This document shows positions 28,853 through 38,248 of a stretch of DNA of 64,000 nt, one piece after another. Made by a program: the position numbers and the translations under genes. The stretch covers positions 186,001-250,000 of the forward strand of contig NZ_JABFDK010000004.1 in the NCBI RefSeq assembly GCF_013403865.1, in the 5' to 3' direction. How positions within the stretch are numbered: the first letter of the stretch is position 1; every line of letters begins with the position of its first letter. The notes under the pieces are model-generated. The model made no database searches, was not told the DNA's origin, and saw nothing but the letters and a program-made list of their open reading frames with translations. This DNA is from Winogradskyella costae. Its GTDB lineage: Bacteria; Bacteroidota; Bacteroidia; Flavobacteriales; Flavobacteriaceae.

Positions 28853-30643
28853 ATGAAACTATCCCTCTATTCATTACTACTACTTAGCTCCTACATATCT
28901 TTTGCCCAACTTAGTGTACAAAATGACGCTTATGTCTTTGTAAAAAACCAATATGTTTATGTTACAGACGATGTTAATATTGATGATGCTGATTCTAAAA
29001 TATACCTAAGAGACGAAGCGCAACTTCTTCAAGGTAATGGAACAACTGGTAATTCTGGTCTTGGTCAATTGAGTGTCTATCAAACAGGAACAGTAAACCA
29101 ATGGAGTTATAATTATTGGTGTTCACCAGTAGGGAACAATTCAGCTGCTTTCGGCAATGAAGATGCACGTGTTAATTTAATTAATGATGCTACTGGATTA
29201 ACCTCTAGCGTAGATGCATTATTTGTGGGAGGTTACGACGGAAGTGCTAGCCCGTTGTCTATAGCTCAGCGCTGGTTATGGACGTATCAAACATCAGATC
29301 AATATCTCGATTGGGTTTTTGTAGGTGCCATCGGAAATATTAAACCAGGACTTGGTTTTACCATGAAGGGAAATGGAACTGGTTTAACAGGAAGCCAAGT
29401 TTACGATTTTAGAGGTAAACCCAACAATGGTACTATTGGTAATGATGTTGCTACTGGTTTAAATACATTAGTAGGTAATCCGTATCCTAGCGCTATCGAT
29501 TCTGCTGCATTTATCCACGATATAGACAACCAAGCATCCATAAATGGTACGTTACAATACTGGGAGCAAGATGGTACTGTGGGCTCACATGTATTACAAG
29601 ATTATATTGGTGGCTATTATTCATTTACAATAGATGCCACAGGAACTTTAATAACTGATACACCAGCTCCATTTATGACTTACAACGAGCAAGACGAAAG
29701 TTTCCCTTTACCAGTACCAGATAATGGTAATAAAGTTGCGGGAAGATACATACCAATTGGGCAAGGCTTTATGGTTGAAGGAAGCGCAGGGACACCTGCA
29801 GCACCTGCAACAGTATATGTAAGAAATGATCATCGAGCGTTTGTAAAAGAATCTGATGGTGAGAGTTATTTCTTTAGAAATAGTTTGGACGCTGTTACAG
29901 CTGAAAATACTGGAATTCAATACCAAGAAAATGGCCTTTCTATTATACCGGAAGATTATAAGCGCTTTAGAATTAATGTCGATTTTAGTGATGAAGAATC
30001 GCAATACACAAGACAACTGGTTTTAAATTTCCATGATTCTGCAACTGCTGGCTTTGATTATGGATTAGAATTAATTCGTTCAGAAAGCTACGACTCAGAC
30101 GCCTATTTTTCTCTAGATGAAAAGGTCTATTCGGGTCAAGCATTTCCTTTTGAAGAGTCCCTTGTTATTCCAATTTCTATAGATATTGAGCAACAACAGC
30201 CGCTGCGATTTAGAATATTTGACATTCAGAATTTTGAGGATTCACAAGCTATATATATTCACGATAACGACACGGATACCTATGTTAATTTAAGGCATTT
30301 AGATTACGAACTAAATATAGAACCAGGTAATTATACGGATCGTTTTACTATTGTATTTACCTCTCAAACTTTAAGTGTTAACGAATTTGATACTAACACA
30401 CTAACTCTAAACCAAAACAATACGCTTCACCAACTTTCGGTACAAAACCCTAAAGGCTTAGATATAAGGAGTATTGAGGTTTATGATGTTACTGGTAAAC
30501 GTATGATTCAAGTCCAGTTTGATGCCATCGAAGATGAGTACAACGTATCGACGTTACGCTTAAGTGATGGTGTTTATGTCGTAAACGTATCTTCTGACAT
30601 AAACCCTACTGCAAAATCGCAAAAGGTAATTGTTAAGAATTAA
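28853..30643 (+). CDS. T9SS type A sorting domain-containing secreted protein
   Basis: 596 residues. Signal peptide (about 1-19, ISFAQ), a large beta-rich region containing Trp- and Gly-rich segments, and a C-terminal domain of about 80 residues (EVYDVTGKRM...GVYVVNV...KVIVKN) that matches the type A sorting signal of the type IX secretion system. It is therefore expected on the cell surface or released. No catalytic domain recognised. Its last 11 bp overlap the 3' end of the convergent cysteine desulfurase gene. Confidence 0.88.
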   Translation: MKLSLYSLLLLSSYISFAQLSVQNDAYVFVKNQYVYVTDDVNIDDADSKIYLRDEAQLLQGNGTTGNSGLGQLSVYQTGTVNQWSYNYWCSPVGNNSAAFGNEDARVNLINDATGLTSSVDALFVGGYDGSASPLSIAQRWLWTYQTSDQYLDWVFVGAIGNIKPGLGFTMKGNGTGLTGSQVYDFRGKPNNGTIGNDVATGLNTLVGNPYPSAIDSAAFIHDIDNQASINGTLQYWEQDGTVGSHVLQDYIGGYYSFTIDATGTLITDTPAPFMTYNEQDESFPLPVPDNGNKVAGRYIPIGQGFMVEGSAGTPAAPATVYVRNDHRAFVKESDGESYFFRNSLDAVTAENTGIQYQENGLSIIPEDYKRFRINVDFSDEESQYTRQLVLNFHDSATAGFDYGLELIRSESYDSDAYFSLDEKVYSGQAFPFEESLVIPISIDIEQQQPLRFRIFDIQNFEDSQAIYIHDNDTDTYVNLRHLDYELNIEPGNYTDRFTIVFTSQTLSVNEFDTNTLTLNQNNTLHQLSVQNPKGLDIRSIEVYDVTGKRMIQVQFDAIEDEYNVSTLRLSDGVYVVNVSSDINPTAKSQKVIVKN

Positions 30644-31778
30644 CAAATTCCTTCAAAACAGAAATCACATAATCTAACTCTTCTTTGGTGTTATAAATAC
30701 TGAACGAAAAGCGCACAGAAGGTTGTTTTAGTTTATCATTAGTTAAAATTTCAGTTAACACATGCGATTGTTGATTACTTCCGCTTTGGCAAGCACTTCC
30801 TTTTGAGCATGCAATCCCTTTTAAATCGAGTTGAAATTGTAACATCGGAGCTTTTGCAGGTGCAATTGGCAAACAGACATTAACTAACGTGTACGTACTA
30901 TCTTCAACAGTTTCGCAACTACCATTAAAACTTGCGTTAGGTAAATATGTCTTTATTTGTTGAATGAAATAGTCTTTTAATCCGGAAATGTATTTTTTGT
31001 CCTCATCAAGATTAGTATAGGCTATTTTTAAAGCTTCATCCATACCAACAATATTGTGTGTCGATTCTGTACCAGCCCTATAACCACGCTCTTGTTCACC
31101 ACCAAAAATCAACGGTTTTAAACCCGATTCTTTTCGGATAAAACAAAACCCAACACCTTTTGGTCCATGAAACTTATGTGCACTTGCTGCCATAAAATCA
31201 ATTTGGATTTCTTTTAAATCTATTTTGTAGTGCCCAACAGACTGTACCATATCTGAATGAAACAAGGCGTTATGTATTCTACTAAGTTGCGCTACTTTTG
31301 CTAAGTCTAAAATATTGCCAACTTCATTATTAATATGCATTAAGCTTACGAGTGGCTTATTTGTAGATTGTAATAACTGCTCTAAATGCAGATAATCTAC
31401 GACACCACAATCGTCCAAATTCACATAGTGAATATCTATGTTGTACTCTTTTTGTAATTGTTCGGCTGTATGCAAAACGGCATGATGCTCTATTTTGGTT
31501 GTAATAATATCTGTAATACCTAAATCTCTTACCGCACTTCGCATCGCCAAATTATCAGCTTCTGTGCCGCCAGATGTAAATACAATTTCAGAAGACGATA
31601 CATTAAAATAAGCCGCTATATTTTTTCTACATTGTTCTAAAAGTGCTTTCGAAGAACGCCCAAAACTGTGTGTAGATGATGCGTTTCCATAATTTTCTTT
31701 TAATACTTGTGTCATACGCTCAATGACTTTTGGTCGTAAAGCGGTAGTGGCTGCATTATCTAGATATACTGAATTCAT
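30633..31778 (-). CDS. cysteine desulfurase (NifS/IscS-like class V aminotransferase)
   Basis: 381 residues. PLP is bound by Lys202 in SAHKFHGPKG, and the catalytic Cys loop is GSACQSGS near residue 327. The N-terminal YLDNAATTALRP is typical. It removes sulfur from cysteine to feed Fe-S cluster or thionucleoside synthesis; no isc/suf genes are beside it, so which path it serves is unclear. The gene overlaps the T9SS cargo gene tail-to-tail by 11 bp, and no terminator separates them. Confidence 0.92.
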   Translation of the reverse strand: MNSVYLDNAATTALRPKVIERMTQVLKENYGNASSTHSFGRSSKALLEQCRKNIAAYFNVSSSEIVFTSGGTEADNLAMRSAVRDLGITDIITTKIEHHAVLHTAEQLQKEYNIDIHYVNLDDCGVVDYLHLEQLLQSTNKPLVSLMHINNEVGNILDLAKVAQLSRIHNALFHSDMVQSVGHYKIDLKEIQIDFMAASAHKFHGPKGVGFCFIRKESGLKPLIFGGEQERGYRAGTESTHNIVGMDEALKIAYTNLDEDKKYISGLKDYFIQQIKTYLPNASFNGSCETVEDSTYTLVNVCLPIAPAKAPMLQFQLDLKGIACSKGSACQSGSNQQSHVLTEILTNDKLKQPSVRFSFSIYNTKEELDYVISVLKEFVNS

Positions 31779-31931
31779 GTGTTTATGGGTATTGAAGTTT
31801 TAAGTACACATGCGGTTGGTTATTCATCATTTCCTTGAATGATAAAGTTTGGAACATGCTCATTTCGTTTTGCAAAAATATTGTAAATAAAATTATTTAG
31901 ATAATGGAGCGTTATAATTTTACAAATCCGT

Positions 31932-31939
31932 TATTTTTG
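31932..31939 (+). promoter_or_regulatory. -7 element (TATTTTTG) before the Asp-rich lipoprotein gene
   Basis: TATTTTTG ends 16 bp before the ATG at 31955. It lies inside the longer open frame that begins at 31904 and so argues for the downstream start. No clear -33 element. Confidence 0.45.
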
Positions 31940-31954
31940 TTAAAAATAGAATCT

Positions 31955-32926
31955 ATGATCCGTCGTTTTTTTATCCTATGTTGTTTTGCGTTTTTAACCA
32001 CCTGCGATGATGGTGATATTTTGACTGTAGATTTAGAGTTTGATCAAGAATTAGACCAATGTGATAACTTTGAAGATTCCCATCTTGTTTACGATACGCG
32101 TGAAGACCCAAATGAAGCACTACTTTTAATTTTTCCAAAGTCTACGACTAATGATGCACTATTTGCGTTTGCTACTACAGAAGGTGCACCTGAAGAATTA
32201 ACGATTAACGAGGGTACAATTCGTTTTATTTACAGAACCTATAATAGAGAATTAACTTCTGATGATATTTGTGCTGTTATTTCTCCTTCAGATTTAACCA
32301 TAAGAGAAGATTATGAAGCACGTTCTGGTACTGTATTTGTTACTACTACTATTTTAGATGATGACAATGATGGAGTTCCTAATGAAAGTGAAGGCATTTC
32401 AGGATTACCAAACGAAGATGGTATCTATATGGATTCTTTAGATACTGACGGAGATGGTATACCTAATTATTTAGATATAGATGATGATGGAGATAATGTA
32501 TTGACAGAAGATGAACTAGACGAATTGGATGAGGACGGAGATGGAGATCCTTTAACTAACCCTTTAAATACTGATGCAAATCATCCCACAAATAGTGATG
32601 ATATTCCTGATTATTTAGATCCTGATGACGATGGTGACGGAATTCCAACGCGTTATGAGGACGCCAATGGAGAAAATGGCCCTAGTGATGATCGTATAGC
32701 TGTGAATGGAGTTCTTGTACAACTTTATCTTAATAGTGCAGAAGCTATAGCATATATACCAAACCCAAACGAGGATTACGTAGCCTTTGAAAACGTATAT
32801 GCGAGAACAGTGACCATGACTTTTACCATTGAAAATACTGATTTAACAATTTTTAGAACAGAAAATATTGATCTAGGAACATTAACCTTTACTATTTCCG
32901 AATTTGATCCAGAAGATTACAATTAA
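31955..32926 (+). CDS. Asp-rich lipoprotein with thrombospondin type 3-like calcium-binding repeats
   Basis: 323 residues from the ATG at 31955, which directly begins a lipoprotein leader (lipobox LTTC); the frame is open to 31904 but that extension would bury the leader and overlaps a promoter element. The middle (about 135-240) has TSP3-like repeats such as DTDGDGIPNYLDIDDDGD, which bind calcium in other proteins. The N- and C-terminal parts are unassigned. Probably surface or periplasmic and Ca-stabilised. It converges on the Smr gene with 5 bp between stop codons. Confidence 0.75.
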   Translation: MIRRFFILCCFAFLTTCDDGDILTVDLEFDQELDQCDNFEDSHLVYDTREDPNEALLLIFPKSTTNDALFAFATTEGAPEELTINEGTIRFIYRTYNRELTSDDICAVISPSDLTIREDYEARSGTVFVTTTILDDDNDGVPNESEGISGLPNEDGIYMDSLDTDGDGIPNYLDIDDDGDNVLTEDELDELDEDGDGDPLTNPLNTDANHPTNSDDIPDYLDPDDDGDGIPTRYEDANGENGPSDDRIAVNGVLVQLYLNSAEAIAYIPNPNEDYVAFENVYARTVTMTFTIENTDLTIFRTENIDLGTLTFTISEFDPEDYN

Positions 32927-32931
32927 TAAAC

Positions 32932-33489
32932 TTAAGGTTCTACGTTTTGAAGTATTCTAACTTCTGTGGCGCCTAAACCATAGGTTTTATAATCTGCATC
33001 GTAAAATTGAACATTATTATAACGACTAAAAAGTGTTTCTAACTCCTGTCTCAATACTCCTTCTCCAACTCCATGTATAAAAACGATTTTAGGAATACGT
33101 TTGCGCATCGCGAATTCTAATTGACCTCTTGCTGTGTCTAACTGAAGATTCAGCATATCATAATTAGACATTCCTCTAGACGATTTTGTTAATTGGTGAA
33201 TGTGTAAATCCACTTCAAATTTAGGAATATGACGTTCTTTTGGTTTTACAGTCGGTTCTGATTTTCGTTTTTTAATTTCCTTTTCCCTCTTTACAGCTTC
33301 TATATCGGTATCGTAAACCGCATTTTCTAAACTATTACCGGAAGCCATTAACATGAGTTCTCTGGCTTCAAATTGAAAAACAAAACCATCAGAGTCTTCA
33401 ACGGAAACTATATCGTCCGAAATTTTTGTGACAATTCCAGAAATTGCATCATCAATCGTTTCTACAGTATAGCCTATTTTAAACTTCAT
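32932..33489 (-). CDS. Smr domain-containing protein (DUF2027-type)
   Basis: 185 residues. A small N-terminal beta domain (about 1-50) and a Lys-rich linker precede a C-terminal Smr domain, with the motifs DLHIHQL (about 94-100) and HGVGEGVLR (about 140-148) that form the nuclease-like site of the MutS2/Smr family. Acts on nucleic acid; the exact substrate is unknown. Its start overlaps the preceding membrane gene by 11 bp, so the two are translationally coupled. Confidence 0.88.
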   Translation of the reverse strand: MKFKIGYTVETIDDAISGIVTKISDDIVSVEDSDGFVFQFEARELMLMASGNSLENAVYDTDIEAVKREKEIKKRKSEPTVKPKERHIPKFEVDLHIHQLTKSSRGMSNYDMLNLQLDTARGQLEFAMRKRIPKIVFIHGVGEGVLRQELETLFSRYNNVQFYDADYKTYGLGATEVRILQNVEP

Positions 33490-33694
33490 TTTCTTTTTCT
33501 GTTTTTACAAAAGACTCTTCTTCTTTGTCAAATTTGCTTGGAATATTTCGAGATGTTCTATAAATACCAAATATTAATAAAATAGCACCTGCCATCAATA
33601 AATACGTGTTTTGTTCTTGCTCTGCTTGCGCATATAATGCAACTAAGCCACCAACAACGATGCAAATAAAATTTATATTTCTAGACATATCCAT
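33479..33694 (-). CDS. small two-helix membrane protein
   Basis: 71 residues with two predicted transmembrane helices (about 6-22 and 30-46) and a charged C-terminal tail. No known family recognised. It overlaps the downstream Smr gene by 11 bp in another frame, which supports a real coupled gene. Confidence 0.65.
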   Translation of the reverse strand: MDMSRNINFICIVVGGLVALYAQAEQEQNTYLLMAGAILLIFGIYRTSRNIPSKFDKEEESFVKTEKENEV

Positions 33695-33786
33695 GATTTA
33701 AGCGTTTAAAGCAGCTACAAAAATAAGGTTTAGAAAAATATTAATAGCAATTACAAAAGTATTTAGCAAATTGTTAATTTAGCAGC

Positions 33787-34083
33787 ATGTTAATATTCGC
33801 AAAAAGTCTCGATGATTATATGTTGCCATGCTTATGGAAACAAACATTTAATGTAGATTGTATGGGGTGTGGTATGCAACGCTCAATGTCATTAATTTTA
33901 AAGGGCGATTTAGTTGCCGCTTTTTATATGTATCCAGCAATCTACTCACTGATAATAATGTTTTCCTTCCTAATATTGCATCTTAAATTTCAATTTAAGA
34001 ATGGTCACAACATAATTCTTGGGCTTTTTATCTTAAATATTAGTATTATTGTAATAAGCTTTTTAATCAAACACTTTAACTAA
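33787..34083 (+). CDS. DUF2752 membrane protein
   Basis: 98 residues. The N-terminal MGCGMQRS motif (Cys28/Cys31 region) is the DUF2752 signature, followed by two hydrophobic helices (about 43-65 and 75-95). Function unknown. It is followed after 14 bp by a CCC-motif membrane protein, a common pairing in flavobacteria, and both end at the terminator at 34456. Confidence 0.82.
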   Translation: MLIFAKSLDDYMLPCLWKQTFNVDCMGCGMQRSMSLILKGDLVAAFYMYPAIYSLIIMFSFLILHLKFQFKNGHNIILGLFILNISIIVISFLIKHFN

Positions 34084-34097
34084 TTAAATCAACACAA

Positions 34098-34430
34098 ATG
34101 GAAAAACAAATGTTACCAAACGCAACCCTAGCATTAATTATGGGTATTTTATCAATAGTAGGATGCTGCTGTTATGGATTACCTGGAATAATTTTTGGTA
34201 TTGTTGCTATCATTATAGCGAGTAAATCAGAAAAGTTATACAAACAAAACCCTGAAGAGTATTTAGGATATGGAAATGTAAAAGCTGGGAAAATAATGGG
34301 AATTATAGGTGTAGTTCTAGGTATTTTATTTGCAGCATACATGGCTTGGTTCATTGGTCAAGTAGGATGGGATGCTTTACAAGACCCTGAAATGCTAATG
34401 GAAAGAATGGAAAATATGCAAAACCAATAG
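34098..34430 (+). CDS. CCC-motif membrane protein (DUF4190-like)
   Basis: 110 residues. The first hydrophobic helix contains GCCCYGLPG (near residue 23), giving the family its name; a second helix (about 68-90) follows a short polar loop (KLYKQNPEEYLGYG). Function unknown. Second gene of a two-gene unit with DUF2752. Confidence 0.8.
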   Translation: MEKQMLPNATLALIMGILSIVGCCCYGLPGIIFGIVAIIIASKSEKLYKQNPEEYLGYGNVKAGKIMGIIGVVLGILFAAYMAWFIGQVGWDALQDPEMLMERMENMQNQ

Positions 34431-34455
34431 GTTTTACATAATATTTCTAACAATT

Positions 34456-34491
34456 AAAAAGCGATTTTCATTTAAGAAAATCGCTTTTTTT
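34456..34491. terminator. bidirectional intrinsic terminator
   Basis: GCGATTTTC-ATTTAA-GAAAATCGC stem with A and T runs on both sides, between the CCC-motif gene (+) and rocD (-). Confidence 0.9.
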
Positions 34492-34512
34492 ATACTTACC
34501 ATTTAGAGATTT

Positions 34513-35757
34513 TTAAACCTCAAACTCTTTTAACGTCTTAGTAATAATAGATACACAATCTAATAATTGCTCTTTTGTCATTACTAAAGGTGGAGCAAAA
34601 CGTATAATATTACCATGTGTTGGTTTTGCTAACAACCCATTGTCTCTTAATTTTAAACAAATATTCCAAGCGGTCTCACTATCTTCAGTATCATTTATTA
34701 AGATAGCATTTAATAAGCCTTTCCCTCGTACTGAATTAACAATAGAACTTGTTTCAATGAATTTAGACAATTCACTTCTAAATAATTCACCTAATACTTG
34801 AGCATTATTTGCTAAATCTTCATGCTTTACAACCTCTAAAGCTGCAATAGCTACTGCTGCTGCAATTGGATTTCCTCCAAACGTACTTCCGTGGTTTCCT
34901 GGCTTTATAACATTCATAATGTTATTATCTGCTAAAACAGCAGATACAGGATAAGCACCACCTGATAAGGCTTTCCCTAAGATTAAGATATCTGGCTTAA
35001 CGTTTTCATGATCTACAGCAAGCATCTTACCTGTTCTTGCAATTCCTGTCTGTACTTCATCTGCAATGAATAAAACATTATGAGCTTCACAAATTGCTTT
35101 TGCTTTGGATAAGTATCCTTCTGTAGGAACATAAACTCCGGCTTCACCTTGAATTGGTTCTACTAAAAACCCAGCAACATTAGGGTTGTTTTTTAAAGTT
35201 TGCTCTAAGGCCTCTAAATTATTATATTCAATTTTAATGAAACCATTCGTATAAGGTCCAAAGTTCTTGCGCGCTACAGGATCATTACTAAATGAAATTA
35301 TTGTTGTTGTTCTTCCGTGAAAGTTGTTTTCACATACAACAATCTCAGCTTCATTCTCGTCAATTCCTTTGACTTCATAAGCCCATTTTCTACAGAGTTT
35401 TAAAGCAGTTTCTACTGCTTCAGCACCTGTATTCATTGGTAAAAGCTTATCGAAATTAAACGTTTCAGAAGCATATTTTTCATACTTCCCTAACATATCA
35501 TTATAAAATGCTCTCGATGTTAAGGTCAGTGTTTGTGCTTGCTCAGTCATAGCAGCAACAATTTTAGGGTGACAATGCCCTTGGTTTACAGCAGAATAGG
35601 CAGAAAGAAAATCGTAATATTTTTTACCTTCTACATCCCAGACAAATACACCTTCTCCTCTGCTCAATACTACAGGTAGTGGATGGTAATTGTGCGCACC
35701 ATATTTGTTTTCTAAATCTATCGCTTCTTGCGATGTTAATTGGTCTAAAACAGCCAT
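34513..35757 (-). CDS. rocD: ornithine aminotransferase
   Basis: 414 residues, class III PLP aminotransferase. N-terminal [20 protein letters not shown] is typical of ornithine-oxo-acid transaminases. The PLP lysine is in [16 protein letters not shown] and the cofactor Asp in ADEVQTG. It converts ornithine and 2-oxoglutarate to glutamate-5-semialdehyde in arginine/proline metabolism. Single gene with a -7 element at 35816-35823. Confidence 0.95.
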   Translation of the reverse strand: MAVLDQLTSQEAIDLENKYGAHNYHPLPVVLSRGEGVFVWDVEGKKYYDFLSAYSAVNQGHCHPKIVAAMTEQAQTLTLTSRAFYNDMLGKYEKYASETFNFDKLLPMNTGAEAVETALKLCRKWAYEVKGIDENEAEIVVCENNFHGRTTTIISFSNDPVARKNFGPYTNGFIKIEYNNLEALEQTLKNNPNVAGFLVEPIQGEAGVYVPTEGYLSKAKAICEAHNVLFIADEVQTGIARTGKMLAVDHENVKPDILILGKALSGGAYPVSAVLADNNIMNVIKPGNHGSTFGGNPIAAAVAIAALEVVKHEDLANNAQVLGELFRSELSKFIETSSIVNSVRGKGLLNAILINDTEDSETAWNICLKLRDNGLLAKPTHGNIIRFAPPLVMTKEQLLDCVSIITKTLKEFEV

Positions 35758-36208
35758 TTTAAAAATAATTTAATAAATGAATAAAATATCCATTCCTTCA
35801 TCACCTTTATTCTTTCAAAAGTATTGAAAAAGCAGCGTGGGAGAGAAATCATCCCTAAGAATGTGCAAATTAATAAATATTCTTTTCGATTTAAAACTTA
35901 GTCAGCAATTTTTCCTGACTATGCTAAAACTTGAGGCTTTAATCTTTTTATTTCGTGTAAAATCCCTTTTTATCCATTTGCATCCAAGACAACAATTTCA
36001 ATAAATTAATCTCAACCCGAATTAATAACTATATATAATTGCATTTCGTAAGACTGCAGGACATCTTTGCACGCACGAATCGAATAGCACCAATACATAA
36101 CGAGTCGAGAGAATAAATCGTTTAAACTTAATCTAAAATATAACAGACCCAATTCAGTCTAACTATTTATAAAATAAGAATATCTTTGCACTCAAATTAT
36201 TATAAGAA
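35758..36208. other. 451-bp intergenic region between rocD and the RNA methyltransferase gene
   Basis: Divergent spacer. It holds a minus-strand TACTTTTG (35823-35816) for rocD and a plus-strand TATCTTTG (36181-36188) for the methyltransferase gene, both without a clear -33. A second, imperfect plus-strand element (CATCTTTG near 36065-36072) lies 110 bp further upstream. No ORF above 30 codons that looks coding, no tRNA and no terminator seen. Confidence 0.5.
36181..36188 (+). promoter_or_regulatory. -7 element (TATCTTTG) of the RNA methyltransferase gene
   Basis: Exact TAnnTTTG match 20 bp before the ATG at 36209, so the leader would be only about 15 nt. No clear -33 TTG. Confidence 0.55.
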
Positions 36209-37663
36209 ATGCCAAAAAGAGAACGGAATAAATTTGTAAGACGCGGACAAATCATTGAGATTTTAATTGAAGACTACGCTTTTGGCGGCAAAGGTATTGG
36301 TCGTATTAGAAATGAACATGGAGAATTCGTTGTTTTTGTTCCTAATACATTGCCAGGTCAATTGGTTAAAGGACAGGTAAAAAAGACGAGTAAAAAGTAT
36401 GCCGAATGTAAACTTTTTGAAGTCTTAAAACCATCGGAAGATGAAATAGACATGCCTTACCAAACCATTCCTGGTGCTCCATATATAAACTTACCAATTG
36501 AAAAGCAGCACGAATACAAAAAACAAAGTACTTTAGAGTTATTTAAGCGCATTGGTAAAGTTGCTGACATTGAAGATAAGTTTGACGAATTTGTGACCTC
36601 TCCAAATACGTTTCATTATAGAAATAAAATGGAATATGGTTTTTCTGCCATTGGCTATAATCACGAATTAAAAACCGATGTAGACGAATTTACATTAGGA
36701 TTTAAAAAACGTGGTACATGGTGGTGTGGTGACGATCTTAAAAAAGATTCTGGTTTATTTGACGCTGAATTTGAAAACCGCCTAAAAGATATCAAAGCGT
36801 ACTGCGTAGACACCGGATTAGCACCTTGGCATCCTCCAAAAAGAGAAGGTTTCTTTAGGTATTTTGTCGTTAGAAAATCGTTTAAAACCAATCAATTACT
36901 TTTCAACTTAGTCACAACCTCTCATGATTTACCAGAGTTTGACTTAGATAAATTCGCGAATTATTTAGTCGAATTATTTGGGGATCGTGTCGCTGGTTTA
37001 TTACATACCATTAACGATGAAACTGGAGATCGCACTATTGCGACAACAGGGAGTATTTCTTTAGTATATGGAGATGATAAAATTGTGGAAGAATTATTAG
37101 GCTTAAATTTTGAAATCAGCATGAAAAGCTTTTTTCAAACCAACCCTAAATGTGCTGAGGAGTTATATTCTAAAGTGGTCGATTATGCTTTAGAAAATAA
37201 AGAAGCTATTGACAATACCGTTGTCTTAGATTTATTCTGTGGTACAGGAACGATTGGTCAAATTATAGCTAACAAATCCGAAAACACTAAAATTGTTGGT
37301 GTGGATATTGTGGCTGCTGCCATTGAAGACGCTAAAGAAAACGCTAAGCGAAATAATATTGAAGGCTTAAAATTCTTTGCTGCTGATGTTGGTAAATTTT
37401 TATCAGAACATCCTGAATACACCGATAAAATAAGAACTATTATTTTAGATCCTGCAAGAGCCGGAATTGCTCCAAAAACTCTTAAAAAAATAATAAACCT
37501 AAATGCAGAACGTTTGGTTTATGTATCTTGTAATCCTGCAACACAAGCTCGAGATACAGAACAATTAATGGAGTCTGGATATACTATTAAAAAATTAAGT
37601 TTGGTAGATCAGTTTCCGCATACAGCGCACATTGAAACCGTTGTGCTATTTGAGAAAAAGTAA
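36209..37663 (+). CDS. RlmD-like rRNA (uracil-C5)-methyltransferase without Fe-S cysteines
   Basis: 484 residues. N-terminal TRAM RNA-binding domain (about 10-70), then the SAM-dependent methyltransferase fold with DLFCGTGTIGQ and the catalytic SCNPATQARD motif. This is the 23S rRNA m5U (RlmD/RumA-like) family. The four Cys that hold the [4Fe-4S] cluster in E. coli RumA are missing: only one Cys (about 67) occurs in the matching part. The gene heads a tight unit with DUF6452 (next ATG directly after the stop codon) and DUF6048. Confidence 0.9.
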   Translation: MPKRERNKFVRRGQIIEILIEDYAFGGKGIGRIRNEHGEFVVFVPNTLPGQLVKGQVKKTSKKYAECKLFEVLKPSEDEIDMPYQTIPGAPYINLPIEKQHEYKKQSTLELFKRIGKVADIEDKFDEFVTSPNTFHYRNKMEYGFSAIGYNHELKTDVDEFTLGFKKRGTWWCGDDLKKDSGLFDAEFENRLKDIKAYCVDTGLAPWHPPKREGFFRYFVVRKSFKTNQLLFNLVTTSHDLPEFDLDKFANYLVELFGDRVAGLLHTINDETGDRTIATTGSISLVYGDDKIVEELLGLNFEISMKSFFQTNPKCAEELYSKVVDYALENKEAIDNTVVLDLFCGTGTIGQIIANKSENTKIVGVDIVAAAIEDAKENAKRNNIEGLKFFAADVGKFLSEHPEYTDKIRTIILDPARAGIAPKTLKKIINLNAERLVYVSCNPATQARDTEQLMESGYTIKKLSLVDQFPHTAHIETVVLFEKK

Positions 37664-38248
37664 ATGAAAAACTTAAAATTTTTAGTCCTGTTTATAGCTA
37701 TAGTGCTTGTTAATTGCGAACGCGATGACATCTGCCCTGCCTCCACACAGACCACACCCAGATTAATTGTTGAATTCTATGATGCATCTGACACTGATGA
37801 GTTATTAAATGTGCCGAGAATTACCGTTTATGGCGAAGGCCTTTTAGAAGAAGATGTGGATGGCAATCCTATTGAACCAATTGTATCTTCCGACGCAACA
37901 TTACTCTTTAATGAAATTTCTAATACCGTTGAATTACCACTTATTATAGGTCTAGAGGGAGAACTTCAACCTCCAACAACGGTAAGATTTGTTTTAGAAA
38001 AAGATACCAATTTAAGAATTGAAGATGATGATCCTTTAACAAATTCAAATAAAGACATCATTGAAATATCGTATAACACAGAATTTATTTACGTGTCTAG
38101 AGCATGTGGATACTCTAGTAATTTTAAGTCATTAGGAGTCTCAAGAGTAACAGATGATGATCAATGGATTACCAATATAGAAATCGAAGAAACAACACAA
38201 GCACTCATTGAAAATGAAAATACAACACATGTACGCATCTATCACTAG
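37664..38248 (+). CDS. DUF6452 family lipoprotein
   Basis: 194 residues. Lipoprotein leader (LVNC, lipidated Cys about 18) and a predicted beta-sandwich body; DUF6452 is a Bacteroidota-only family of unknown function. The ATG follows the methyltransferase stop codon with no gap, and its 3' end overlaps the next gene by 20-35 bp, so all three are made from one mRNA. Confidence 0.82.
   Translation: MKNLKFLVLFIAIVLVNCERDDICPASTQTTPRLIVEFYDASDTDELLNVPRITVYGEGLLEEDVDGNPIEPIVSSDATLLFNEISNTVELPLIIGLEGELQPPTTVRFVLEKDTNLRIEDDDPLTNSNKDIIEISYNTEFIYVSRACGYSSNFKSLGVSRVTDDDQWITNIEIEETTQALIENENTTHVRIYH

Noticed and set aside
31904..31954. 17-codon N-terminal extension of the Asp-rich lipoprotein
   Set aside because: It would bury the lipoprotein leader and overlaps a TATTTTTG promoter element; the ATG at 31955 is better.
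36061..36072. Second promoter-like element (CATCTTTG) far upstream of the RNA methyltransferase gene
   Set aside because: First base of the -7 element does not match and no -33 is present; the exact TATCTTTG at 36181 is a better candidate.
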